This document shows positions 40,858-48,800 of a stretch of 64,000 nt of DNA, piece after piece (position 1 is the stretch's first letter; each line of letters starts with the position of its first letter). A program made the translations under genes and the position numbers. This stretch comes from CANKHJ01 sp035556495. Its GTDB lineage: Bacteria > Pseudomonadota > Alphaproteobacteria > Rhizobiales > Xanthobacteraceae. The notes under the pieces are model-generated. The model was not told the DNA's origin. It did no database searches and saw nothing but the letters and a program-made list of their open reading frames with translations. The stretch spans positions 1 through 64,000 of the forward strand of contig DATMEW010000045.1 of the NCBI GenBank assembly GCA_035556495.1, in the 5' to 3' direction.

Positions 40858-42138
40858 ATGAATGCTGCATCACATCCTGACTTTCGCGTTCTCATCGTCG
40901 GCGCGGGTCCGGCCGGGCTGATGGCGGCGGAAACGCTCGCGGCGGCTGGTCTGCCGGTGACGGTGCTGGAGCGGATGCCTTCGCCTGCCCGGAAGTTTCT
41001 GATGGCGGGAAGGGGCGGCCTCAATCTCACACATAGCGAAGACCTGGAAGCGTTTCTGACGCGATATGGCGATGCGGCCGTGCATTTACGCGCTGCGGTG
41101 GAAGGCTTTCCGCCGGAGCGGCTGCGGGCGTGGTCCGAGGAATTGGGACAGCCGACATTCGTCGGATCGAGCGGCCGGGTTTTTCCGGAAGCGTTCAAGG
41201 CGTCGCCGCTGCTGCGCGCCTGGCTGAAGCAGCTTGAGGCGCTGGGGGTGAGGTTTCTCTATCGTCACGAGTGGGCCGGCTTGACGGGCGACGGCGCAGT
41301 GAAGGTCCGCCTGCCGGACGGCCGCGATGAGACACTGGCTTTCGATGCGATGGTGCTGGCGCTCGGCGGCGCGAGCTGGCCGCGGCTCGGTTCGGATGGG
41401 AACTGGGTATCTGCGCTCAAGAGCGAGGATGTCGCCATCGCACCGCTGCGCCCTTCGAACTGCGGCTTTGTCGTGGACTGGTCGGCGAAATTCCGCGAGC
41501 GTTTCGAGGGCAAGCCGCTCAAGCGCATCGCCCTGTCCGCGGAGGGCCGCACGGCTCGCGGCGAGATGATCGTCACCGCCACGGGCATCGAAGGCGGAGC
41601 CGTCTATGCGCTGTCGTCGCTGCTGCGGGAGCGGATCGCCGCGTCGGGCTTCGCCACCCTGCATCTGTCTTTGCTGCCGGATCAAGCCGTGCCTGATCTC
41701 ATCCGTCGCCTTTCGCGCCCGCGCGGGAAGGACTCGCTCTCCACTTTCCTACGCAAGGCGCTGGCGCTGCCGCCGGTCGGGATCGGCCTGTTGCAGGAGG
41801 CCGCGCTTGCGCGCGGCGCACCGCTCGTGGTCATGCCGGTGGAGGCGCTGGCCGCGCTTGTGAACGACATTCCATTGCGCCTCGAAGCAGCGGCGCCGCT
41901 CGCGCGGGCGATTTCCAGCGCCGGCGGCATCCGCTGGGACGAGGTCGATGCGGACTTCATGCTGAGGAAGCGGCCCGGCGTCTTCGTCGCCGGCGAGATG
42001 CTGGATTGGGAAGCGCCGACCGGCGGCTATCTTCTGCAAGCCTGCTTCGCGACCGGTGCCGCGGCGGGGCAAGGCGTGTTGCGCTGGCTCGGTCGCGCGA
42101 GTCCCACGCCGGACCAGGGTCTGCCTCAGCTTGGTTGA
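40858..42138 (+). CDS. BaiN/HI0933-like FAD-dependent oxidoreductase
   Basis: The 426-residue protein has an N-terminal FAD fold (VLIVGAGPAGLMAAETLAAAGLPVTVLE, about 11-38), then the family motif RKFLMAGRGGLNLTHSE, FVGSSGRVFPEAFKASPLLRAW, and the C-terminal FVAGEMLDWEAPTGGYLLQACFATG. The layout matches the YhiN/HI0933 group, particularly its TIGR03862 branch. Its physiological reaction is unsettled; some relatives act as flavoprotein reductases. The gene stands alone. The GCATGATC repeats that follow it could form a terminator. Confidence 0.9.
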   Translation: MNAASHPDFRVLIVGAGPAGLMAAETLAAAGLPVTVLERMPSPARKFLMAGRGGLNLTHSEDLEAFLTRYGDAAVHLRAAVEGFPPERLRAWSEELGQPTFVGSSGRVFPEAFKASPLLRAWLKQLEALGVRFLYRHEWAGLTGDGAVKVRLPDGRDETLAFDAMVLALGGASWPRLGSDGNWVSALKSEDVAIAPLRPSNCGFVVDWSAKFRERFEGKPLKRIALSAEGRTARGEMIVTATGIEGGAVYALSSLLRERIAASGFATLHLSLLPDQAVPDLIRRLSRPRGKDSLSTFLRKALALPPVGIGLLQEAALARGAPLVVMPVEALAALVNDIPLRLEAAAPLARAISSAGGIRWDEVDADFMLRKRPGVFVAGEMLDWEAPTGGYLLQACFATGAAAGQGVLRWLGRASPTPDQGLPQLG

Positions 42139-42168
42139 ATCAGACCCGCTAGCACTGTTCTCGTTTGA

Positions 42169-42213
42169 GCATGATCTTGTCCGGAAACCGGTGCTCACTT
42201 TTCGGGATCATGC
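42169..42213. repeat. Palindromic intergenic repeat, copy 1
   Basis: A 45-base unit bounded by GCATGATC and GATCATGC, with the core CCGG-AAACCGGTG and CACTTTTCGG. It is followed by TTTTTG, so it could terminate transcription of the BaiN-like gene. The unit is of a type widely scattered in Hyphomicrobiales genomes. Confidence 0.8.
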
Positions 42214-42224
42214 TTTTTGTTCGC

Positions 42225-42269
42225 GCATGATCTGATCCGAAAACCGGTGCCCACTTTTCGGGATCATGC
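42225..42269. repeat. Palindromic intergenic repeat, copy 2
   Basis: A second 45-base copy in the same orientation, 11 bases after the first and differing at a few positions (for example CTGATCCGAAAACC in place of CTTGTCCGGAAACC). It ends one base before the stop codon of the convergent ABC-F gene. Confidence 0.8.
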
Positions 42270-42270
42270 G

Positions 42271-44082
42271 CTAGCCGCCCTCGATTTCCTCGCGCAGCAT
42301 TTCCAGCTCCAGCCACCGTTCCTCGGCGCTGGTAAGCTCCTCCTGCGCCTTGGCGATCGCGGCGGAGGCTTTATCGAAGGCGGCGCGATTGCGCGTGTAA
42401 AGCGACGGGTCGTCCAGCTCGGCCTGCAAGCTCTTGATGCGGCCTTCCAGCGCCGCCATCGTTCGCGGCAGCTCCGCGAGCGCATGCTTGTCCTTGAACG
42501 ACAGGCGCGCCTTGGCCGGCCGCGCCGGCGGCTTGTCGTTGCCGGATGTCTCGGCCGCGGGCCGCCGGGCCTTGGCCTTCTCCCGGGACAGATCGCTGCC
42601 GCGCTGGGCCAGCATGTCGCTATAGCCGCCGGCATATTCGGTCCACTGGCCGTTGCCCTCCGGCACGATGACGGCATTCACCACGCGGTCGAGGAAATCG
42701 CGATCGTGGCTGATGAGAATGACCGTGCCGGCATAGTCCGACAGCAGCTCCTGAAGCACGTCGAGGGTCTCCAGGTCGAGATCGTTGGTCGGCTCGTCCA
42801 GCACGAGAACGTTGGACGGCTTGGCAAGGGCGCGCGCCAGCATGATGCGGCCGCGCTCGCCGCCGGAGAGCACCCGCAGGGGGGTCCGCGCCTGCTCCGG
42901 CAGGAACAGGAAGTCCTTCATATAGCCGATGACATGGCGCGGCTGGCCGTTGACCATGACCGAGTCGCCGCGCCCGCCGGTCAGCGCGTCGCTGAGCGTC
43001 GTGTCGGGGTCGAGGCTGTCGCGCTGCTGGTCGAGGGTGGCCATCTCCAGATTGGCGCCGAGGCGGACGCTGCCGCTGTCCGGCGCGGTCGCGCCTGTCA
43101 GCAGGCCGATCAGCGTCGTCTTGCCGCTGCCGTTGGGGCCGACGATGCCGATGCGGTCCTTCCGCATGATCCGGGTGGAGAAATGCGAGACGATCGGCCG
43201 TTCGTGGAAAGCCTTGCTGATGTCCTTGGCCTCGATCACCAGCGCGCCGGAAGCATCGGCCTCCGCCGCGCCGACGACCGCCTTGCCCGCCGCGCCGCGA
43301 TAGTCGCGCCGGTCCTGCCGCATGGCGTCCAGTTCGCCCATGCGGCGCATGTTCCGCTTGCGCCGGCCGGAGACCCCGTAGCGCACCCAATGTTCCTCGG
43401 CCGCGATCTTGCGGTCGAGCTTGTGCTGGTCGCGCTCCTCCTCCGCCAGCGTCTCGTCCCGCCAGTTCTCGAATTTGTCGAAGCCGGCGGCGATGCTGCG
43501 GGTCCGTCCGCGATCCAGCCACACCGTGGTCTGCGACAGGGTGGAGAGGAAGCGGCGGTCGTGGCTGATGAGAACGAGGGCGCTGCGCCGCTGCGCCAGC
43601 TCGCGCTCCAGCCATTCGATGGTGGTCAGGTCGAGGTGGTTGGTCGGCTCGTCCAGCAGCAGGATGTCGGGCTCGGGCGCCATCACATGGGCAAGGGCCG
43701 CGCGCCGCGTCTCGCCGCCGGACAGCGTGGCTGGGTCTTCCTCGCCGGTCAGGCCGAGCTGTTCGAGCAGGTAGCGCGCGGCATATGGCTCGTCGCCCGG
43801 GCCAAGGCCGGATTCAACGTAAGCCAGCGTCGTGGCGAAGCCGGTGAAGTCGGGCTCCTGCGGCAGATAGCGGATCGTGGCGCCGGGCTGGATGAAGCGT
43901 TCACCGCTGTCCGGCTCCACGAGGCCGGCCGCGATCTTCAGCAGCGTGGACTTGCCGGAGCCGTTCCGGCCGACGAGGCAGGCGCGTTCGCCGGGGGAGA
44001 CCGAGAGGGCGGCCTCCCGCAACAGCGGCGTACCGCCGAAGGTGAGCGAGATGTCGCTGAGCTGGAGAAGCGGCGGGGCCAT
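42271..44082 (-). CDS. uup: ABC-F family ATPase (Uup-like)
   Basis: The 603-residue soluble protein has two ATPase domains. The first has GRNGSGKST (about 39-47), LSGGETRR and LLLDEPTNHLD. The second has GPNGSGKTT, LSGGERGR and VLVLDEPTNDLD. The charged linker between them (about 220-265) is followed by a second half ending in a C-terminal coiled coil (about 540-600), a Uup hallmark. ABC-F proteins act on ribosomes; Uup also binds DNA and affects precise transposon excision. There is no membrane domain. Confidence 0.92.
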   Translation of the reverse strand: MAPPLLQLSDISLTFGGTPLLREAALSVSPGERACLVGRNGSGKSTLLKIAAGLVEPDSGERFIQPGATIRYLPQEPDFTGFATTLAYVESGLGPGDEPYAARYLLEQLGLTGEEDPATLSGGETRRAALAHVMAPEPDILLLDEPTNHLDLTTIEWLERELAQRRSALVLISHDRRFLSTLSQTTVWLDRGRTRSIAAGFDKFENWRDETLAEEERDQHKLDRKIAAEEHWVRYGVSGRRKRNMRRMGELDAMRQDRRDYRGAAGKAVVGAAEADASGALVIEAKDISKAFHERPIVSHFSTRIMRKDRIGIVGPNGSGKTTLIGLLTGATAPDSGSVRLGANLEMATLDQQRDSLDPDTTLSDALTGGRGDSVMVNGQPRHVIGYMKDFLFLPEQARTPLRVLSGGERGRIMLARALAKPSNVLVLDEPTNDLDLETLDVLQELLSDYAGTVILISHDRDFLDRVVNAVIVPEGNGQWTEYAGGYSDMLAQRGSDLSREKAKARRPAAETSGNDKPPARPAKARLSFKDKHALAELPRTMAALEGRIKSLQAELDDPSLYTRNRAAFDKASAAIAKAQEELTSAEERWLELEMLREEIEGG

Positions 44083-44235
44083 GCAATCCTGACGGGTCGG
44101 AAACGGGACGCCGGATAAGCCCCCGCATCCGGCGTTCCGTCAAGAGCGGCATGGTCCCGCCCTTGGCAGGCTTTGCGTCGTGCCCCTTCGCTGGTCCCTG
44201 GGTCAGGCCCTCCGTGCAACCATCGCACCGGCGCA

Positions 44236-45384
44236 TCAGGACCAGAGCCGGCGGGAGGCGATCTGCGCGCCCTCCACCAGCGCCCGCAATTTCTTCTCCG
44301 CGATTTTGGGTTCCACCATCACCGTGCCGGCAAAGGTGCCGAAGCCGCAATCGACGCTGGCGATGACGCGCTCGCGGCCGACCGCGCCGGCGAAGCGTTC
44401 GATGCGCTGGGCGACCAGCTCGGGGTGCTCCACATAATTGGTGGAGGAATCGATCACGCCGGGCAGCAGGACCTTGTCGTCCGGTGTGTTCAACTCGCGC
44501 CAGACGTTCCACTCGTGATCGTGGCGGGGGTTGGCGGCCTCGAAGGAGATGCCCTGCGGCTTGGCCTTGACGATCACCGCATGGATCTTCTCCAGCGGCA
44601 CGTCGAAGTCGTGCGGACCTTCGTAGTTGCCCCAGCAGATGTGCATGCGCAGCTTGCCGGCCGGGATGTTGCGCAGGGTGTGGTTCAGCACCTCCACATG
44701 GAAGGCGATGCGCTTCATGAATTCGTCGTCGGTCAGGTCCTGAAAGCCGGTGTGCCGCGACATGGCGAGGTCCGGACAGTCGATCTGAAGCAGGAAGCCG
44801 GCGTTGACGATGGCCTCGTATTCCTCGCGCATGACTTCGGCCAGCGCCTCGATATAAGCCTCGTGGTTCGGATAGTAGCGGTTGGGCTGGAACGAGGCGA
44901 TGACGCCGGGGGACGCCGAATTCAGGAATCCCTCCGCGACGCCGGCGGCGTCCATCGCGGCGCGGAAATTGCCGAGTTCGGAGTCGAGCTGGCTGCGGTC
45001 CTTGACCGAGATGGGGCCGACGCAGCACAGCCGGCGAAAGAGCTGCGGCCCGCGCATCCGGACCATCATCTGGCGGTATTCCGGATGGTCCTTCAGGTCG
45101 AGATGGATCGGCGGCGTATAGTCGCCGCCGCCAAAGCCCTCGCAGCGATCCTTGATATAGGTCGCATAGCCGATCTTGCTGGTCTCGCCATCGCTGACGA
45201 CATCGATGCCGATGCGCTTCTGGTCATCGACGACCTGCGCCACGGCCTCCCGCATCACGGTATCGAATTCGGCCGGATCGTAGGCTTCGTCCTGCTCCTT
45301 CTTGAGCAGAAGCTCGGAGACTTTCTGGCTGCGCGGCAGGCTGCCGACATGAGTGGTCAAAATGCGATCGGTGCTGAGCCGCAC
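44236..45384 (-). CDS. MetE-like cobalamin-independent methionine synthase family protein
   Basis: The 382-residue protein matches the C-terminal catalytic half of MetE: TTHVGSLPRS at the start, DGE, HICWGNYEGPHDFDVPLE (His and Cys zinc ligands, about residues 210-212), and ASVDCGFGTF near the end (second Cys ligand). It lacks the N-terminal half of MetE, so it is a stand-alone domain that may transfer methyl or alkyl groups between thiols rather than make methionine. It has its own likely promoter, because a terminator separates it from the upstream ABC operon. Confidence 0.88.
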   Translation of the reverse strand: MRLSTDRILTTHVGSLPRSQKVSELLLKKEQDEAYDPAEFDTVMREAVAQVVDDQKRIGIDVVSDGETSKIGYATYIKDRCEGFGGGDYTPPIHLDLKDHPEYRQMMVRMRGPQLFRRLCCVGPISVKDRSQLDSELGNFRAAMDAAGVAEGFLNSASPGVIASFQPNRYYPNHEAYIEALAEVMREEYEAIVNAGFLLQIDCPDLAMSRHTGFQDLTDDEFMKRIAFHVEVLNHTLRNIPAGKLRMHICWGNYEGPHDFDVPLEKIHAVIVKAKPQGISFEAANPRHDHEWNVWRELNTPDDKVLLPGVIDSSTNYVEHPELVAQRIERFAGAVGRERVIASVDCGFGTFAGTVMVEPKIAEKKLRALVEGAQIASRRLWS

Positions 45385-45484
45385 GTTCTTCCTCCCGTGT
45401 TGCCGGCCTTGGTGGCCGTTCCCGGGGAGTGTCGGGGAATCCTCTCAGGAAATCCAGCCCGAAGCCGCTTACGGAAAAAGCAAA

Positions 45485-45504
45485 GGGCCGCCCGGAGGCG
45501 GCCC
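45485..45504 (-). terminator. Terminator of the ABC importer operon
   Basis: On the reverse strand GGGCCGCC and GGCGGCCC pair around a TCCG loop (45504 to 45485), followed by TTTGCTTTTT. It lies 24 bases after the stop codon of the last binding-protein gene. Confidence 0.85.
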
Positions 45505-45528
45505 CTGCATTCGTGAATGTCGTGCGGC

Positions 45529-46554
45529 TCAGCGCTGGCCGGCGACGATGGGGCCGAGGCTGGTGATGGCTTTCTCGCGCTGGGCCATGTTGTCCGGCGT
45601 GTCGCGCACCACTTCGAGCTTGCCGGAATTCACCAGCTTGGCGAAATCGCCGGTGCCCGCCGGGCTGTAATCGCCGGCGGAGGTCACGGCCTCGCGGGCG
45701 GCCTTGCCTTCCGGGGTAGCGAGGAAGCCGGCGAGCAGCCTGGCCGCGTTGGGGTTGGGCGCTTTGGCCATGACCGTGGCCACGAACTGGCCCATCACGA
45801 CCGGCTCGGGGATCACATAGTCGATCTTCAGGCCCGAGCGGCCCCAGCGACGGACCAGCGAGTCGACCTCGCCGACGCCGAACAGCCGTTCGCCTGCGTT
45901 GATGATCGGCTCGCGCGGCGCGCGGGTCATGAGGATGTTGTTCTGATGCAGGCCGCGGACGAAGGTTTCGGCCTTGTCCAATCCCCAGGCGAGGCTCAGG
46001 CCGCCGGACAGGCGCGGCAGCAGGAACAGGCTGGCCGTGAGCTGACCTTTGTATTTCGGATCGGTCATTGCGTCCCAGCGGGTGGGGACGTCTTCCTTCT
46101 TCACCTTGTCGGAATTGAAGGCCAGCGCATAGGCCATGTTGCTGGTGAAGGCGGCGCGGCCGTCGAAGGTGACGTTGCTGGCGGGAATGCCGAAAGTGGT
46201 CCAGTCGGTCTTGGCGAGCAGATCGCGCTGGACCAGCGGGGTGACGCCGGTCAGCGAATGCCAGAACACGTCGATCTGATGGCGGCCGCCGCGCGCTTCC
46301 GCGATGGCTTTGGTGGCGATGTCATTGTCGCCGACCCATTCGACCTGGATGCCGGGAAACAGCTTGCCGAAGGCGGCCGGAATCCAGTCGACCTCGCCCT
46401 GCTGCGTGCCCCAGACCACGACCTTGCCTTCGGCCTTGGCTTTTTCATAAAGCGCCTTGACCTCGGGGCTGTCCTGCCAGGCCGCCTGGGACGGCGTCAT
46501 GAAGGACATCGTCGCCAGCATGGCGCCGAGTACGATTCGTCGAGTGGCTCTCAT
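45529..46554 (-). CDS. Periplasmic iron/organic-ligand binding protein, copy 1 of a tandem pair
   Basis: The 341-residue protein has a signal peptide (about 1-25) and a class II periplasmic binding fold. WQDSPEVKALYEKAKAEGKVVVWG opens the N-lobe. Later motifs include GERLFGVGEVDSLVRR and PNAARLLAGFLATPEGKAA. It is a close paralogue of the next upstream gene, sharing the motif SPEVKALYEKAKAEGKVV. It is the last gene of the importer operon and is followed by a terminator. An 11-bp hairpin separates it from its paralogue. Confidence 0.92.
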   Translation of the reverse strand: MRATRRIVLGAMLATMSFMTPSQAAWQDSPEVKALYEKAKAEGKVVVWGTQQGEVDWIPAAFGKLFPGIQVEWVGDNDIATKAIAEARGGRHQIDVFWHSLTGVTPLVQRDLLAKTDWTTFGIPASNVTFDGRAAFTSNMAYALAFNSDKVKKEDVPTRWDAMTDPKYKGQLTASLFLLPRLSGGLSLAWGLDKAETFVRGLHQNNILMTRAPREPIINAGERLFGVGEVDSLVRRWGRSGLKIDYVIPEPVVMGQFVATVMAKAPNPNAARLLAGFLATPEGKAAREAVTSAGDYSPAGTGDFAKLVNSGKLEVVRDTPDNMAQREKAITSLGPIVAGQR

Positions 46555-46570
46555 GGCTTTCTCCCTGAAA

Positions 46571-46598
46571 GGACTGCACCGTTGAGCCGGTGCAGTCC
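46571..46598 (-). other. Intercistronic hairpin between the two binding-protein genes
   Basis: GGACTGCACC (46571-46580) pairs with GGTGCAGTCC (46589-46598), extended by one G-C pair. It sits 20 bases after the copy 2 stop and 17 bases before the copy 1 start, with TTTC after it on the reverse strand. It may partly terminate transcription or protect the upstream message. Confidence 0.6.
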
Positions 46599-46617
46599 GT
46601 GTCTACCCTGGTCGGTG

Positions 46618-47658
46618 TTATTTCTGGCCGGCGATGATCGGCCCGAGCTGCTGGGTGGCCTTGTCGCGCGCGGCCGCTTCTTCCGGCGTGTCGCTCACGA
46701 ATTCGATCTGCTTGGACTGGATCTTCTTGGCGATCTCGCCCGTGCCCGTGGAGGTATAGTCATCGGCGAAAGTCATATCGCGGCGGGCCTTGCGGCCTTC
46801 CTCGGAGGCGATATAGCCGGCGAGCAGCCGGGCCGCATTCGGGTTCGGCGCCTTGGCCATGACGCTGCTGCCGAAGTTGCCGATGACGACGGGCTCGGGG
46901 ATGACGTAATCGACCTTCAGGCCGGAATTCATCCAGACGCGCACGAGCAGGTCGATTTCGCCGACGGCGAAGACGCGCTCGCCGGAGGTGATGATGGACT
47001 CGCGCGGCGAGCGCGTGAGCAGGGTGTTCTGCTGCGTTGTCAGCTTGCGGGCCACGTCCTCGGACTTTTCGAAGCCCCATTTCATGCTGAGCGCGCCGAG
47101 CAGGCGCGGCAGCAGGAACAGGCTGGAGGTCAGCTTGCCCTTGTATTTCTCGTCGAGGACCTGCTCCCAGCGCGTCGGGACGTCCTCCTTCTTCGCAAGA
47201 TCGGTGTTGTAAGCGATCGCATAAGCGATGCTGCTGCCGTAAGCCATCTTGCCGTCCAGCGCGACGTTGCTGGCCGGCACGCCGAAGATCGACCAGTTGA
47301 TCGGCGTGACGAGATCGCGGCTGACGAACTGCTGCATACCCGTGAGCGAATTCCAGAACACATCCACCTGATGGCGGCCGGCGCGGGCTTCGGTGATGGC
47401 GCGGGTCATGGCCTCGTTGTCGCCGGCCCATTCCACCTTGATGCCGGGAAACTCCTTCGGGAAGGCCGTGCCGACCCATTCGACCTCGTTGCGCTGGGGA
47501 CCCCAGATCACGACCTTGCCTTCGGCCTTGGCCTTCTCATAGAGCGCCTTCACCTCGGGCGAATCCTTCCATGACGCGGCACCGGCCGGCGTCGCGAGCA
47601 GCGCGGCAGCGGCGACCGCGGCGAACCCCCAAGAGGCGATCCCTGTTTTCGTCATCAT
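46618..47658 (-). CDS. Periplasmic iron/organic-ligand binding protein, copy 2 of a tandem pair
   Basis: The 346-residue protein has a signal peptide (MMTKTGIASWGFAAVAAAALLATPAGAA) and the same fold as copy 1. SPEVKALYEKAKAEGKVV, DVFWNSLTGMQQFVSRDLV, GERVFAVGEIDLLVR and PNAARLLAGYIASEEGRKA are aligned landmarks. It lies 32 bases after the ATPase gene with AAGGAAA before ATG 47658. Ligand-loop residues differ between the two copies (for example EWVGTAFPKEFPG against DWIPAAFGKLFPG), so they may bind related but different ligands. Confidence 0.93.
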   Translation of the reverse strand: MMTKTGIASWGFAAVAAAALLATPAGAASWKDSPEVKALYEKAKAEGKVVIWGPQRNEVEWVGTAFPKEFPGIKVEWAGDNEAMTRAITEARAGRHQVDVFWNSLTGMQQFVSRDLVTPINWSIFGVPASNVALDGKMAYGSSIAYAIAYNTDLAKKEDVPTRWEQVLDEKYKGKLTSSLFLLPRLLGALSMKWGFEKSEDVARKLTTQQNTLLTRSPRESIITSGERVFAVGEIDLLVRVWMNSGLKVDYVIPEPVVIGNFGSSVMAKAPNPNAARLLAGYIASEEGRKARRDMTFADDYTSTGTGEIAKKIQSKQIEFVSDTPEEAAARDKATQQLGPIIAGQK

Positions 47659-47690
47659 GCGTTTCCTTGCGTGGTATCGGTTGAATTGTC

Positions 47691-48797
47691 TCAGGTCGCG
47701 GGGCTGGCCTTGCCCCTGAACACGGACCCTTCGAGAGATTGAATGCTCACCCAAACGGGCATGCCTTTTTCGAAATCGAGATCGCCGGGGATCGGCACAC
47801 GCAGATTGACGTCCCCGCCGAGATGGACATCGCATTCCATGCTGCCGCCCTGATAGGTCAGCCGGGCGATATGCCCTTCCAGCACGTTCCGGGCGGCGGG
47901 GGCGGCGTCCCGGGACAGGGTGAGCTGTTCGGGCCGCAGCACGATGCTGACGCTTTCGCCGGGCTCCAGCGCGATATCGGCATGAAGATAATGGTTGGTG
48001 CCGGTCAGCGTGATCTGGCCGGCGCCCGCCGGCGCCGCCTGGCCGGACATCACATTCGCCGACCCCATGAAGAAGGCGACGAACGGGTCGGTCGGCGTGC
48101 GATAGATTTCGCGCGGCGTGCCCTCCTGCACGATGACGCCCTGGTTCATCACGGCGATGCGGTGCGCCAGCGAGAAGGCTTCGGCCTGGTCGTGGGTCAC
48201 GAACAGGGCGGTGATGCCGATGCGGGCGATGAGGTCGCCGAGTTCCTTGCGCATGGTGTCGCGCAGGCGGGCGTCGAGATTGGAGAGCGGCTCGTCGAGC
48301 AGCAGCAGCGTCGGGTTGCGGACGATGGCGCGGGCGAGCGCCACGCGCTGCTGCTGGCCGCCGGACAGGCGGGTGGAGGCGCGGCGCACATAATCCTGCA
48401 TGTTCACGAGCCGGAGCGCGGCCATCACCCGCTCCTCGATCTCGGCCTTGGCGACGCGCGGCCGCTGCACCCGCAGCGGATAGGCGATGTTCTCGAACAC
48501 GTCGAGATGCGGCCAGATCGCGTAGGACTGGAACACCATGCCGATCGGCCGCTGGTGCACCGGCACGAAAATGCCGGAGGCGGGATCGGACACCACCTGG
48601 TCGCCGATCCTGATGACGCCGGAATCGGCATGCTCCAGCCCGGCGACGCAGCGCAGCGTCGTGGTCTTGCCGCAGCCGCTGGGGCCGAGGAGGGCGTAGC
48701 AGTCGCCCTCCTTCACTTCGAAGTCGATGCCCTTGATGACCGTGTTGCGGCCCTCGGGGGAGTTGAAAGTTTTGGTCAGACCCGAAACGACAAGCAT
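47691..48797 (-). CDS. ABC importer ATPase (FbpC/PotA class)
   Basis: The 368-residue protein has an N-terminal ATPase: Walker A GPSGCGKTT (about 37-45), Q-loop VFQSYAIWPH, signature LSGGQQQRVALARAI, Walker B LLLLDEPLSNLD, and switch His in VTHDQAEA. A C-terminal TOBE domain (about 285-360) follows. This class drives uptake of Fe3+, polyamines, phosphonates or thiamine. Three bases separate it from the permease gene. It powers the importer with the two periplasmic proteins downstream. Confidence 0.94.
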   Translation of the reverse strand: MLVVSGLTKTFNSPEGRNTVIKGIDFEVKEGDCYALLGPSGCGKTTTLRCVAGLEHADSGVIRIGDQVVSDPASGIFVPVHQRPIGMVFQSYAIWPHLDVFENIAYPLRVQRPRVAKAEIEERVMAALRLVNMQDYVRRASTRLSGGQQQRVALARAIVRNPTLLLLDEPLSNLDARLRDTMRKELGDLIARIGITALFVTHDQAEAFSLAHRIAVMNQGVIVQEGTPREIYRTPTDPFVAFFMGSANVMSGQAAPAGAGQITLTGTNHYLHADIALEPGESVSIVLRPEQLTLSRDAAPAARNVLEGHIARLTYQGGSMECDVHLGGDVNLRVPIPGDLDFEKGMPVWVSIQSLEGSVFRGKASPAT

Positions 48798-48800
48798 GGA

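Noticed and set aside
42217..44118. 633-codon forward frame opposite the ABC-F gene
   Set aside because: Same shadow-frame composition, no ribosome site, and fully antisense to a gene with both ATPase motif sets.
45517..47574. 685-codon forward frame with two internal similar halves
   Set aside because: The internal similarity only mirrors the two paralogous binding-protein genes on the other strand.
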